Source: JBEHYA01 sp048498415
GTDB lineage: Bacteria; Pseudomonadota; Alphaproteobacteria; UBA9219; RGZA01
Length of the DNA stretch: 45,429 nucleotides
Direction: 5' to 3'
Assembly: GCA_048498415.1 (NCBI GenBank)
Contig: JBEHYA010000005.1
Span: 1 to 45,429, forward strand
The position numbers and the translations under genes were made by a program. Numbering within the stretch: the first letter of the stretch is position 1; each line of letters begins with the position of its first letter. Below are positions 18,252-27,198 of this stretch, one piece after another. Below the pieces are notes generated by a model. It was not told the DNA's origin. It saw only the letters and a list, made by a program, of their open reading frames with translations, and did not search any database.

Positions 18252-18599
18252 ATGCGCTATCAATTGTCTCCAACCCCCATGCGGGTGGACACCGTTTATC
18301 CGTGGGTTTGCATTGATAAAGATTTCAATTACCCCAACGACGGAAAGCCCACGACAAAATTGCGCGCGATCCGGGATGCTGAAACGGCCTTCAGATACTC
18401 TCGTTCTGGCGTCTACCACTGCCCACCCCATTTTCAGCAGGGGATCGATAAAATCTCAGCCATTGTTGGCCAGCCCGTTACCGGCTCAAATGTCATAAAA
18501 TTAAGAAAAGAAATCGAGCACACCCTGGGTGATCAGCCGCAACGTCCATCTATTGTGCATCGTATAAAAGAGGCAGTTGTGCAGCTTTTAGATCTTTAA
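18252..18599 (+). CDS. Unknown 115-residue protein ending the argS operon
   Basis: ATG 18252 behind AAGGGA, 10 bp from the previous stop. The sequence has an N-terminal Pro-rich part (YQLSPTPMRVDTVYPWVC), a Tyr/His-containing middle (FRYSRSGVYHCPPHFQQG) and a helical, charged C-terminus. No domain recognised. It is the last gene before the mobile-element boundary; no clear terminator follows. Confidence 0.7.
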   Translation: MRYQLSPTPMRVDTVYPWVCIDKDFNYPNDGKPTTKLRAIRDAETAFRYSRSGVYHCPPHFQQGIDKISAIVGQPVTGSNVIKLRKEIEHTLGDQPQRPSIVHRIKEAVVQLLDL

Positions 18600-18990
18600 T
18601 TCTCAAACAAAATCAGCCGGCAAGAAATGGCCTGCTGAATTTGTACCCGGTTGACGCCCGCAAATCGTCCGGCTGTACGAAAATCACTTCGGACATTTTA
18701 CAACAAATCAACTTGATTTTACAGATGGTTGGACCTGTTTGCCGGACATCCTCGGAAGTCCTAAAACAAGAAATGGCGGAGAGATAGGTTCTACCAGCGA
18801 ACCTACTTCCTATTTTTCCTAAAATGCCGGAACCCATCGGCGTGCGCAACAGGGTTTTGGAAACGGTTGGAAAGGTTTCCTGCGCTTTCCATCCTTTACC
18901 GGCGCTTACCACCTGTTTCCTGTTTTTCGCATGATGCGGCTGGATATATCAAAAACTCTACGCATGAATGGCGGAACGGAGGAACCGCTT
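18600..18990. other. Left-boundary region of the mobile element
   Basis: 391 bp without a credible gene. The 99-residue minus-strand frame at 18613-18912 has odd composition and no ribosome site. Visible: a short dyad GGAAAC (18859-18864) / GTTTCC (18875-18880) and repeated GTTTCCTG at 18875-18882 and 18915-18922. These could be recombinase or excisionase sites (att or arm sites), but nothing proves it. Confidence 0.4.
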
Positions 18991-19206
18991 ATGACCCAGA
19001 TCATTAACAGTAAAACGCTGGCCACCCGCTGGCGCATGTCGCCTGCAACGCTGGCACGCTGGCGTCACGAAGGCCGCGGGCCATTATTTCTCAAGATTGG
19101 GGGCAAAATTCTTTATCGGCTCGAAGACATTGAAAATTTCGAGCGGCAGGCCACATTGCAGGAAACCAAAAAAGACGATGGTATAGAACTTACCGACGCA
19201 GCCTGA
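18991..19206 (+). CDS. Excisionase-like helix-turn-helix protein
   Basis: 71 residues from ATG 18991, selected for the GGAGG site 5-9 nt upstream; the frame is open back to 18931. The central TLATRWRMSPATLARWRHEG is an HTH of the MerR-like/excisionase class, followed by the wing PLFLKIGGKILYRLEDIENFE, typical of HTH_17 proteins. Such proteins direct excision or act as activators in integrative elements. It lies at the recombinase end of the element. Confidence 0.85.
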   Translation: MTQIINSKTLATRWRMSPATLARWRHEGRGPLFLKIGGKILYRLEDIENFERQATLQETKKDDGIELTDAA

Positions 19207-19207
19207 A

Positions 19208-19411
19208 TTAATGCGTGCTGCCCCGGTTGGAATTTTCAATCCAGTCGGCAGCGGCATTCCAGATCCCTTTGATCCACGGCGAGATATACAGGAAGCGGCT
19301 GTATTCGCCCTGACCTTCTGCCATCGCCCGCAGTTCCTCCACGAGCGTTTCCGGGGTGTCAGCGACACCCTTCAAAGCTTCCTTAAACGGCCTGCTCTTG
19401 TCGCTGGTCAT
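19208..19411 (-). CDS. Unknown 67-residue mobile-element protein
   Basis: ATG 19411 follows GGAGTGAGGA, a good ribosome site; the longer frame to 19552 crosses a strong inverted repeat and is unlikely to be translated. The product is helical with an acidic middle (ETLVEELRAMAEG) and Trp-rich end (YISPWIKGIWNAAADWIEN), perhaps membrane- or surface-interacting. No family recognised. It converges with the excisionase-like gene, ending 1 bp away. Confidence 0.65.
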   Translation of the reverse strand: MTSDKSRPFKEALKGVADTPETLVEELRAMAEGQGEYSRFLYISPWIKGIWNAAADWIENSNRGSTH

Positions 19412-19432
19412 TTCCTCACTCCCCCAAGCAAA

Positions 19433-19461
19433 CGATCTCCAGAGAAAATCTCTGGAGATCG
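19433..19461. repeat. Perfect 13-bp inverted repeat with AAA loop
   Basis: CGATCTCCAGAGA at 19433-19445 and its exact complement TCTCTGGAGATCG at 19449-19461, separated by three A. It lies 22 bp upstream of the start of the 67-residue gene. No T-run follows on either strand, so it is not an ordinary terminator. It could be an operator, a recombination site, or an RNA hairpin in the leader. Confidence 0.85.
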
Positions 19462-19674
19462 GGGAGTTTGAACCGTACTGGACGGCGCAGCGTATTCGCG
19501 CAAGCGCTGTTATATTCCGCCGCCTCCCCGACCATAAGGTCGAGAGGCACATCGGATTTACGAGCTGATGTGAAATCGCTCGCCAGTAGAGGTTTCAACG
19601 CCCCGGAACAGCCTTTTTCGCTGTCCTGCGCCAACTGTAATGAATAACCCCTGAGATAGCAATTAACTTAGGTT

Positions 19675-20247
19675 TTAAGCCTTTTTCGCAAGCTGATACC
19701 GGCCCGTTTTCCGAGCGCCAATAAACAATATGAGGTTGCATGATTTTAACCACGCTACATCACGCTTGGCCGTTTTAAGAGACACACCATAGCGCGCGGC
19801 AATGTCAGTTATTCGAACTTGAATTTCGTTTTCCAAAGCCTCTAAAAACCAACTTTGCCTTTCGTTTAAAATGGGCAGCGAGGTTTTTATAGGGACATTT
19901 ATAGGGACATGCGGGGGCCGAATCTTCTGGGCGGCGCTTTGCCCACCCAACAGTTGAAATGCGTCAAATAAATCGCTACCGCCCACTTGTTCCAGCACCA
20001 GTTTTAGGATGCCGGGCGAAGATCTGGCGAGGGTCAACAAATGACTGGAAGACGGCGCGTGGCGCGCCTCATACCAGTTTTTGATGGCGCGCAAGTTAGC
20101 TCCGGTTCTGCGCCCGATCTGTTTTACCGCTGATGGCAAGTCTCCATAGTCTTGTCGCAAAGCAGCGGCGACAAGCTCGGCAAGTTCAAGATCAGTAATT
20201 CTGTTAGCGCCACCCGGAAAAAGTCGGTCTTTTTTTGAGCGGGACAT
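19675..20247 (-). CDS. HTH regulator of the integrative element (putative repressor)
   Basis: 190 residues, ATG 20247 with AAGGGGG upstream. The N-terminal half contains AVKQIGRRTGANLRAIKNWYEARHAPSS, a helix-turn-helix often found in element-encoded regulators. The C-terminal half has a second winged-helix stretch (ITDIAARYGVSLKTAKRDVAWLK). Divergent from the recombinase gene with an 88-bp gap, it is well placed to control it, and a 7-bp dyad covers its own ribosome site. Confidence 0.78.
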   Translation of the reverse strand: MSRSKKDRLFPGGANRITDLELAELVAAALRQDYGDLPSAVKQIGRRTGANLRAIKNWYEARHAPSSSHLLTLARSSPGILKLVLEQVGGSDLFDAFQLLGGQSAAQKIRPPHVPINVPIKTSLPILNERQSWFLEALENEIQVRITDIAARYGVSLKTAKRDVAWLKSCNLILFIGARKTGRYQLAKKA

Positions 20248-20257
20248 GCATACACCC

Positions 20258-20280
20258 CCTTGGCTACTAATGTGCCAAGG
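20258..20280. promoter_or_regulatory. Candidate operator between repressor and recombinase genes
   Basis: Inverted repeat CCTTGGC (20258-20264) / GCCAAGG (20274-20280) with a 9-bp spacer. It overlaps the ribosome site of the minus-strand HTH gene and lies upstream of the recombinase, the expected place for an autoregulatory operator. Confidence 0.55.
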
Positions 20281-20335
20281 AGCGGCCCCAGTGTGGCGCT
20301 CAAAATGACAGTTTTAGACCGCGAGGATCATCAAA

Positions 20336-21912
20336 GTGCGCACCGAAATCAGCTCGAAAACCTTAACCAAATTTGAGGCAGGCGCGATTCTGCCTCGCCG
20401 TGCGGCCATGTATGTTCGGATGTCAACCGACCATCAGAAATATTCAACCGAAAATCAAGCCGAGACAATCAAGGAATACGCAGTTCGGCATCAAATGGAA
20501 ATTGTCCGCACCTATGCCGACGAAGGCAAAAGCGGCCTCAAGATTGACGGGCGCGATGCGCTCAAGAAACTTATCACCGATGTTCAATCCAGCCTTGCCG
20601 ATTATACAACCATCCTTGTGCTGGACGTAACCCGCTGGGGCCGCTTTCAGGATGCCGATGAAAGCGCCTATTACGAATACATCTGCCGCCGCGCAGGTAT
20701 CGAGGTGCAATACGTCGCCGAGCAATTTGAAAATGATGGCAGCCCGGTTTCGACCATCGTTAAAGGCGTCAAACGCGCTATGGCAGGCGAGTACAGCCGA
20801 GAGCTTTCCGCCAAGGTGTTTGTGGTCAGTGCCGCTTGATCGAACTCGGATACCGCCAAGGCGGCCCCGCGGGCTACGGCCTAAGGCGCATGCTAATTGA
20901 TGAGCAGGGAAATCCAAAAGGCGAGCTGAAGCGCGGTGAACACAAATCGCTACAAACCGACCGCGTCATTCTGGTGCCGGGGCCAGAAGAAGAAATCGAG
21001 ACCGTGCGCTGGATTTACAAAGCATTCGTCGAAGACCGCCTATTGGAAAGTGCCATAGCGGCGCGGCTCAACCAGCAAGGCATTGTTACAGATCTAGGCC
21101 GGGCGTGGACGCGCGGCACGGTGCATGAAGTTCTGACTAACGAAAAATATATTGGCAACAACATTTTTAACCGCACATCATTCAAACTGAAGGTGAAGCG
21201 CGTCGAGAACGAGCCGGATATGTGGGTGCGCGCCGACGGCGTGTTCCAGGGCATCGTGGAACCCAGCCATTTTTACACGGCGCAAGAAATGATACGCGAG
21301 CGCGGACGCAGATTCAGCGACGATGAAATGTTAGCGAAGCTAAAAGCTCTTCATGAACGGCAGGGATGGCTGTCAGGCATGATCATTAACGAAGCCGAGG
21401 ATATGCCTTCCACCAGCGTTTATGCACATCGGTTCGGCAGCCTCATTCGCGCCTACCAGCTCGTCGGTTTCACGCCAGACCGCGATTACAGCTACATTGA
21501 GATCAACAAAAACCTGCGCAAGATGCATCCGGGCGTCATTGAAGCCGCAATGGAGAAAATCAAATCCTTCGGCGGCAGCGTGAGGCGCGATCCAGATACG
21601 GACTTGCTGATCATCAACGAAGAAATAAGAGCCTCGGTCGTTATTTGCCGTTGCCAACAAGCGCCGAACGGTAACAACCGCTGGCAAGTGCATCTTGACG
21701 CTAGCCTGTTACCGGACATTACCATCGCCATTCGGATGAATCCGGCAAACGCCGAGCCTTTGGATTATTATCTGCTACCCGCGCTTGATGTGGAAAATCC
21801 GAACATCCGGTTGGCCGACCAAAACCAACTGGCGCTGGACGCCTACCGCTTTGATGACCTTGAACCGTTTTTCATGCTGGCCGAGCGCATGGCGATACCG
21901 GAGGCGGCATGA
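20336..21912 (+). pseudogene. Large serine recombinase, split by a one-base frameshift
   Basis: Begins at GTG 20336 (SD GAGGAT). The catalytic resolvase domain has YVRMSTDHQKYSTENQ (nucleophile Ser30), DEGKSGLKIDGRDAL and the long-helix region MAGEYSRELSAKVF. The frame then shifts at about 20822: inserting one base (GTTTG-C-TGGTC) restores AKVFAGQCRLIELGYRQGGPAGYGL, the usual junction to the Recombinase domain. Without it, translation stops at 20839. The rest (20836-21912) contains the recombinase domain and an unusual C-terminal segment instead of an obvious zinc ribbon. The product would integrate and excise the element. Either a real inactivating mutation or a sequencing error. Confidence 0.88.
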
Positions 21913-22817
21913 GCAAGAAACGTGCGTCGCAAATCAAGACGATTCCAATTGATGAAATCAATGTTCTCAATCCCCGTGTTAGAAACAAAAAGGTCTTCGA
22001 CGATATAACCGACAACATCACGCAGGTTGGGCTGAAACGGCCCATCACGGTTACACATTGCCAGTCCGGCACGTCCGGCAAGAAATACGATCTTGTTTGC
22101 GGTCAAGGGCGGCTAGAAGCCTTTATGGCCTGTGGCCAGACAGAAATTCCGGCTATCATCATCGAAGCCGATCAGGAACAAGCCCTGATTATGAGCCTCG
22201 TGGAAAATCTTGCCCGCCGCCAACACCGGGCGATGGATTTGATGCAGGGCGTTGAGCTTCTTCAAAAGAAAGGTTATGACGCAAAGGCCATTGCCGCTAA
22301 AACAGGCCTGACCGGCGAATATGTAAATGGCGTTCTGAATTTAATGGAACATGGCGAAGAACGGCTGTTAGCTGCCGTTGAAGCCGGGCATATGCCGATC
22401 AGTGTAGCGATCAAGGTTGCTCTTTCCCCGCAGGATGAACAGAAAGCTTTGCGCGAAGCCTATGAAGGTAAACAGCTACGCGGTAAAAGGCTCATGCTGG
22501 CAAAGCGCCTCCTCGATACGCGCAAGCGCAGGGGTAAAACTTTCCGCGAAAATCGAGGTGGCGGCCCGCGCAACCGGCGCGAGGCCGGGATATCTGCGCA
22601 GGATGTTCTGAAGGTTTATCAGCGCGAGGTTGACCGCAAGCGCCTTCTAGCACGCAAAGCCGAAATGATTGGCAATCGCCTTCTGTTCGTGACGGAAGCA
22701 CTACGCAGCCTGTTCAAGGATGAAAACTTTAACAACCTCCTGCGCGCCGAAGGTCTGACCACCTTGCCTAAGCCGCTGGCAAATCTCATGGAACAAAAAG
22801 GCGGTCTACGTGCATAG
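21909..22817 (+). CDS. ParB/RepB-like protein 1 of the recombinase module
   Basis: 302 residues; its ATG overlaps the recombinase stop (ATGA), implying translational coupling. N-terminal ParB/sulfiredoxin-like domain: IPIDEINVLNPRVRN, VGLKRPITV, and the GQGRLEA motif (65-71, the GxxRxxA nucleotide-binding box), then SLVENLARRQHRAMD. An HTH follows (AIAAKTGLTGEYVNGVLNL). The C-terminal part resembles RepB partition proteins. On plasmids such proteins bind partition sites; here, behind a chromosomal recombinase, a role in recombination control or element maintenance is inferred. Confidence 0.87.
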   Translation: MSKKRASQIKTIPIDEINVLNPRVRNKKVFDDITDNITQVGLKRPITVTHCQSGTSGKKYDLVCGQGRLEAFMACGQTEIPAIIIEADQEQALIMSLVENLARRQHRAMDLMQGVELLQKKGYDAKAIAAKTGLTGEYVNGVLNLMEHGEERLLAAVEAGHMPISVAIKVALSPQDEQKALREAYEGKQLRGKRLMLAKRLLDTRKRRGKTFRENRGGGPRNRREAGISAQDVLKVYQREVDRKRLLARKAEMIGNRLLFVTEALRSLFKDENFNNLLRAEGLTTLPKPLANLMEQKGGLRA

Positions 22818-23727
22818 GAAACCGAAATTTCAGAAAAGCGAAATCAAAGTCGGTTTCGACAGCTCGACCGTTGACTTACGGATCGACCAGATCATACCGC
22901 TGAAGGTGGTTGCCCCCGCCGTGCGCGTCAGCCAGAAATATCTTCAAATCCTGGCCTCGATTAAGGAGGTTGGAATTATTGAACCGCCGGTCGTCTCGCG
23001 CGACACACAAAATAAGGGGAAATATATTCTTCTCGACGGCCACCTACGCGTAGAGGCCATAAAGGAAATCGGCGAAACGGAACTGACCTGCCTTGTTTCC
23101 ACCGATGATGAAGCTTTCACTTACAACAAGCATATCAACCGCCTCTCAACTGTGCAGGAACATAAAATGATTCTGCGCGCGGTCGAGCGCGGAGTGCCGG
23201 AAGAGAAGATAGCCAAAGCGTTGAATGTCGATATCGGCAATATCGTCCGCAAACGCAACCTGCTGGAAGGTATCTGCCCCGAAGCCGCCGATCTGCTTAA
23301 AGACAAAATGGTAGCAACAGCGTCATTTCCAATCCTCCGGCGCATGAAGGGTTTCCGACAGATCGAGGCGGCCACGTTGATGAATGATGCGGGCGTTTAT
23401 TCCGTTTCCTATGTCCGTGCGCTGCTGGCCGCCACGCCAAAAGATCAGCTCATAGATCCTGAAAAACCGAAAAAGATTAAAGGCCTTGATGAAGATCAGA
23501 TGGCGCGCATGGAAAGCGAGATGGCCAGCTTGCAGTGCGAATACCGGCTGATCGAAGAAAACTACGGCGCGGATGTCCTTAATTTAACGCTTGCCAAGGG
23601 ATACCTGTCATCGTTGCTTGGTAACGCCCGCATCGTGCGCTACCTTGCCCAGCATCACAATGAAATCATGGTCCAATTCCAGAAAATTTCAGAGATGGCT
23701 TCATTAGGAAACAAAGAAGCAGCCTAG
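22810..23727 (+). CDS. ParB/RepB-like protein 2 of the recombinase module
   Basis: 305 residues starting at GTG 22810, overlapping the previous gene's 3' end by 8 bp. The ParB-type motif reads DGHLRVEA (76-83), preceded by IIPLKVVAPAVRV and GIIEPPVV. The HTH is EEKIAKALNVDIGNIVRKRNLL, and the C-terminal third is helical (RMESEMASLQCEYRLIEENYG), as in RepB. It clearly diverges from the upstream paralogue, so the two likely form a heteromeric or sequential system with the recombinase rather than a fresh duplication. Confidence 0.85.
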   Translation: MHRKPKFQKSEIKVGFDSSTVDLRIDQIIPLKVVAPAVRVSQKYLQILASIKEVGIIEPPVVSRDTQNKGKYILLDGHLRVEAIKEIGETELTCLVSTDDEAFTYNKHINRLSTVQEHKMILRAVERGVPEEKIAKALNVDIGNIVRKRNLLEGICPEAADLLKDKMVATASFPILRRMKGFRQIEAATLMNDAGVYSVSYVRALLAATPKDQLIDPEKPKKIKGLDEDQMARMESEMASLQCEYRLIEENYGADVLNLTLAKGYLSSLLGNARIVRYLAQHHNEIMVQFQKISEMASLGNKEAA

Positions 23728-23771
23728 CTGTTCAATTGCAGGCAAGAATTTGGGGGGCTTTTACAAGGGCT

Positions 23772-23799
23772 TTGAATTATTGATTGAATCCGATAGATT
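23772..23799 (+). promoter_or_regulatory. Possible promoter of the ATPase-helicase-PLD operon
   Basis: TTGAAT (23772-23777), 16 bp, TAGATT (23794-23799), 27 bp before the ATG at 23827 in the 99-bp gap after the second ParB-like gene. The match to sigma-70 consensus is only moderate. Confidence 0.3.
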
Positions 23800-23826
23800 A
23801 TCCCTTCCCCACCAGCGGAGAAGGTT

Positions 23827-25536
23827 ATGAGCAAACAAGCGCAAAAATTACAACAACAAGAAGAAATTCAGGTTCCTTTGGTTGAAAGTGGCGCTGCGTT
23901 GCTTTCAATGAGAAATTCTGACTTTGACGCATATAGTGCTTATGGCGAAGTGATTGATAACTCAATCCAAGCGCACGCAAAAAATATAAAAGTCCTTTTT
24001 GATTATGACCACGCCGATAAAAACCGCGAACCGATAAAATGCGTCATCTTTGCTGACGATGGCGATGGCATGTCTTCCGAAATCCTGCACCATTGCTTGC
24101 AACTTGGGTATTCCAGCAGGTTTAACGACAGGGGTGGCATAGGCCGATTTGGCGTGGGCGCAACGCTGGCGGCAATCAATCAGTGCCAAAAGGTCGAGCT
24201 TTATTCGAGGCAAAAAGGAGGCGTATGGCAATACACCTACGTCGATTTGGAAGAAATTACTTCTCAACCTCCCCGTATGGTTGGGATTCCTGATCCAGCC
24301 AAAAAAGAACCTCCCCAAAAATTTCTGGATTTGGCAGGGAAGGATCACGGCACGATTGTGATTTGGAGTAAATATGATCGGCAGCCGGACAATGCATCCG
24401 AAATTATAGAAGAGTTCACGATATGGGCCGGGAGAACGTACCGGAAGTTCATATGGAAGGATTTGAACATCTCCGTAAACGGACACATTGTTCACGCCAT
24501 TGATCCTTTATATTTTTCAACAGAAAAAACAGCCTTTCCTGACGACCCAAAGGCACATGAATATACCAGCATGGAAATTGACTGGCCCATTCCAGAGGAA
24601 GACAGAAAACCCGGCGGGCCAACAAAGTCTAAAATCGCCATCAGAATGAGTTTGCTTCCCAAGGAATTTCGTCCAGTGTCAGGTTCGGGTGGTTCCGCTG
24701 AGGCTAGAAAGAGGTTTATTGATCGGAACGAAGGAATTTCTATCATTCGAAATGATAGGGAAGTGTTTTATGGGCACATCCCCTATTGGCCGAAATCCTC
24801 TTTCAAGGAAATAGATAGGTGGTGGGGGTGTGAAATCTCTTTTGACGCTATTCTTGATGCCGCTTTCACAGTTAAAAACATCAAAAGAGGCGCAGTTCCT
24901 GTTAAATCACTGAAACAAACTATTGCTGATAAAATAGAACCCACCAGAAAAACGGCAATTGCCGAGGTGCAGAGGAATTGGCAAGAAGCCGATGCCACCC
25001 AAAATAACACCCCGACATCCCCTACAACAGTAACGCAGCATGAGGGTGCCGAAGCCGTCGCTAAACATTCTCCCACGCCCGTCAATCAAATTGACAAAGA
25101 CAAAGACACGGACGAGGAAACGAGAAAATTTGTAAATAACTGGCTTAAAGATGCAGACGAACAAACAAAAGCTGCGTGGGAAACAAAATTCAAAAGCCAG
25201 CCTTTCACCATCATTCAAGACGCATGGAAAGGTTCCGATTTCTTCGAGGTTGCCCATTTGGGCGGTCGAAGCGTTCTTACTTATAATACGCAGCACACAT
25301 TCTTTTCCGAAATCAAAGATATCATCGACAAGCTAGGTAGCGTGGATGATGCAAAGGATGCAAAACGCCTGAAGGTTTTAATCGACCTTCTGATCATGTC
25401 TTTTGCCAAGGCAGAAGCTTCGTTTGATGCCAACACATCTGTGACGATTTCACAGTTCATGGATCAGTTCCGCATGCACTGGGGAAGCTTTTTAGCAACG
25501 TATCTCAAAACCTATGAAAATGAACAAGAACAGTGA
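23827..25536 (+). CDS. GHKL (Hsp90-like) ATPase, candidate SspF-like restriction subunit
   Basis: 569 residues. GHKL motifs: EVIDNSIQA (N box, Glu41-Asn45), DDGDGMS (77-83), and GRFGVGAT (106-113). This fold is shared by MORC, MutL and Hsp90 ATPases. A linker rich in Asp, Lys, Thr and Gln (~400-450) is followed by a C-terminal domain with FEVAHLGGRSVLTYNTQH. It leads an operon with an SF2 helicase (12 bp apart) and a PLD-type nuclease, facing the sspBCD genes. Three-gene modules of this sort partner PT-modification genes. Assignment as SspF is by context and memory of the SspFGH description, not by alignment. Confidence 0.85.
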   Translation: MSKQAQKLQQQEEIQVPLVESGAALLSMRNSDFDAYSAYGEVIDNSIQAHAKNIKVLFDYDHADKNREPIKCVIFADDGDGMSSEILHHCLQLGYSSRFNDRGGIGRFGVGATLAAINQCQKVELYSRQKGGVWQYTYVDLEEITSQPPRMVGIPDPAKKEPPQKFLDLAGKDHGTIVIWSKYDRQPDNASEIIEEFTIWAGRTYRKFIWKDLNISVNGHIVHAIDPLYFSTEKTAFPDDPKAHEYTSMEIDWPIPEEDRKPGGPTKSKIAIRMSLLPKEFRPVSGSGGSAEARKRFIDRNEGISIIRNDREVFYGHIPYWPKSSFKEIDRWWGCEISFDAILDAAFTVKNIKRGAVPVKSLKQTIADKIEPTRKTAIAEVQRNWQEADATQNNTPTSPTTVTQHEGAEAVAKHSPTPVNQIDKDKDTDEETRKFVNNWLKDADEQTKAAWETKFKSQPFTIIQDAWKGSDFFEVAHLGGRSVLTYNTQHTFFSEIKDIIDKLGSVDDAKDAKRLKVLIDLLIMSFAKAEASFDANTSVTISQFMDQFRMHWGSFLATYLKTYENEQEQ

Positions 25537-25548
25537 CAGCAGGATAGA

Positions 25549-27198
25549 ATGTTCCCGATCTGGAAAAATCTTGGCAAACCCGCATTGCAAAAGCTTATTG
25601 GTGAAGAACAGCTTGCGCGCTTAGAAAAGCTGCTGCCAGGTCTAAGAAAAAGCGAGTTTGATCCAAATGAAATGTATAGCTTGGATGGGCTAACAAAGAT
25701 TTTTGACGCTTTCTACGGCAACCAATATTTGTTGGATAAAAGTTTTCGAAAGCAGCTTTTCAACACGCTGCCGCCAGATCGGGTGGATGCTTCCCTCAAG
25801 GCGCTGAATATCGACCCCCAAGCTCTTCCATCCTTCGAACAGAAAATTGATGCGCTAGCTCAGAAAGGTTGGAAAAATCGAGAAAGCGCAAGTCTTGTAG
25901 CTAAGGTTCTAAATATTTCCGATGAGGCTCTTCCTGAAGACAAAAGGGAATTCCAAATCGTTCAAGACATTCCTTTAGCTGACAGGCCTTATAAACCCCT
26001 TAAAGAATACCAAATGCCGGTGTTCTCGGAAGCGACAGAAAAACTAGAACCTGAACTCGCACGTTTTATTGTCCAAATGCCGACAGGTTCAGGGAAGACA
26101 AGAACCGCTGTTGAAATAATAACCCAATTCCTAAAAGAAGCAGCCAAGGATGGGGAAGCTGTTCTGTGGCTGGCGCATTCAGAAGAACTTTGCGAACAAG
26201 CCGTGGCGGCTTTCCTTGACGTTTGGCCGCATGTGGCGACCAAGCCATTAAAAGTGGTTCGCTTCTGGGGAAGCGCCCGATCCATGCCCTACGATTTCAA
26301 AGAGAGGGCATTTATCGTATCCAGTTTTCAGAAATTATATAATAAAGTGAAATCTGATGATGTTGCTGTTCAAGAAATTAAAAAGCGCATTGCCTTAGTC
26401 GTTATAGATGAAGCCCATAAGGTTCTGGCCGATACCTATAAGCAAGTTACGGAAGCTTTTATATCAGACAGAACCAGAGTTATTGGGCTTACAGCAACAC
26501 CCGGAAGAAGCACTCACAACAAAGAAGAAAATGCCGCGCTGGCGGAATTCTTCTTTAATAGAATCGTGGAAATACACACGGGCAGCAAAACTTCTGTTCT
26601 TGAATATTTGAAAAAGAAACGGGTGCTTTCGCTGACCTCGTATGAGCCGCTAGTTACCAATCTTAAATATAAACTGGATGCCAAACAAAAATCTCACCTT
26701 GAGAACTTTTTTGATTTGCCGAAGGACTTTCTCAATAGACTGGGAAGCGACGACATAAGAAACACGGAGATTATAAAGAGATTGGAACTGGAAGCTACAA
26801 ATGGGAAAAGAATTATCTTTTTTGCGTGCAGCTTAGAACAATCTCAGTTTGTGAGTGCCTTGCTTCGTTTCCTGAATGTGAAGGCCGCGCATGTGGATGG
26901 CAGCACGCCAAAACTGCAACGCGCCGCAACAATCGATAAGTTTAAGAAGGGCGAAATTTCCGTCCTGTGCAATTATGAAGTTTTATCGACCGGCTTTGAT
27001 GCACCTCAAACCGATGTGGTCTTCATAGCCAGACCTACTTCATCGATAGTTTTATACAGTCAAATGATCGGTCGCGGTCTAAGAGGGCCAGCCATCGGCG
27101 GTACAGAAACATGCAAAATCATCGATGTGATCGACAACATCCAAGGATTCTCGAATGAAAACAAGGTCTATAGCTACTTCGAGGGCTATTATGAATAA
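25549..27198 (+). CDS. Superfamily 2 DEAH helicase, candidate SspG-like restriction subunit
   Basis: 549 residues, ATG behind AGGA. Helicase motifs in order: Walker A MPTGSGKTR (177-185), DEAH (286-289), motif III-like GLTATPGR (312-319), and motif VI QMIGRGLRG (505-513). The N-terminal ~140 residues precede the helicase core and may read DNA or contact partners. Related helicases occur in type I/III restriction and in many defence operons. Within this operon it would translocate on, or remodel, DNA lacking the phosphorothioate mark. Its stop overlaps the next start. Confidence 0.9.
   Translation: MFPIWKNLGKPALQKLIGEEQLARLEKLLPGLRKSEFDPNEMYSLDGLTKIFDAFYGNQYLLDKSFRKQLFNTLPPDRVDASLKALNIDPQALPSFEQKIDALAQKGWKNRESASLVAKVLNISDEALPEDKREFQIVQDIPLADRPYKPLKEYQMPVFSEATEKLEPELARFIVQMPTGSGKTRTAVEIITQFLKEAAKDGEAVLWLAHSEELCEQAVAAFLDVWPHVATKPLKVVRFWGSARSMPYDFKERAFIVSSFQKLYNKVKSDDVAVQEIKKRIALVVIDEAHKVLADTYKQVTEAFISDRTRVIGLTATPGRSTHNKEENAALAEFFFNRIVEIHTGSKTSVLEYLKKKRVLSLTSYEPLVTNLKYKLDAKQKSHLENFFDLPKDFLNRLGSDDIRNTEIIKRLELEATNGKRIIFFACSLEQSQFVSALLRFLNVKAAHVDGSTPKLQRAATIDKFKKGEISVLCNYEVLSTGFDAPQTDVVFIARPTSSIVLYSQMIGRGLRGPAIGGTETCKIIDVIDNIQGFSNENKVYSYFEGYYE

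Noticed and set aside
18613..18912. 99-residue minus-strand frame at the element boundary
   Set aside because: Cys/Ile/Lys-biased composition, no ribosome site, and position in the presumed boundary region.
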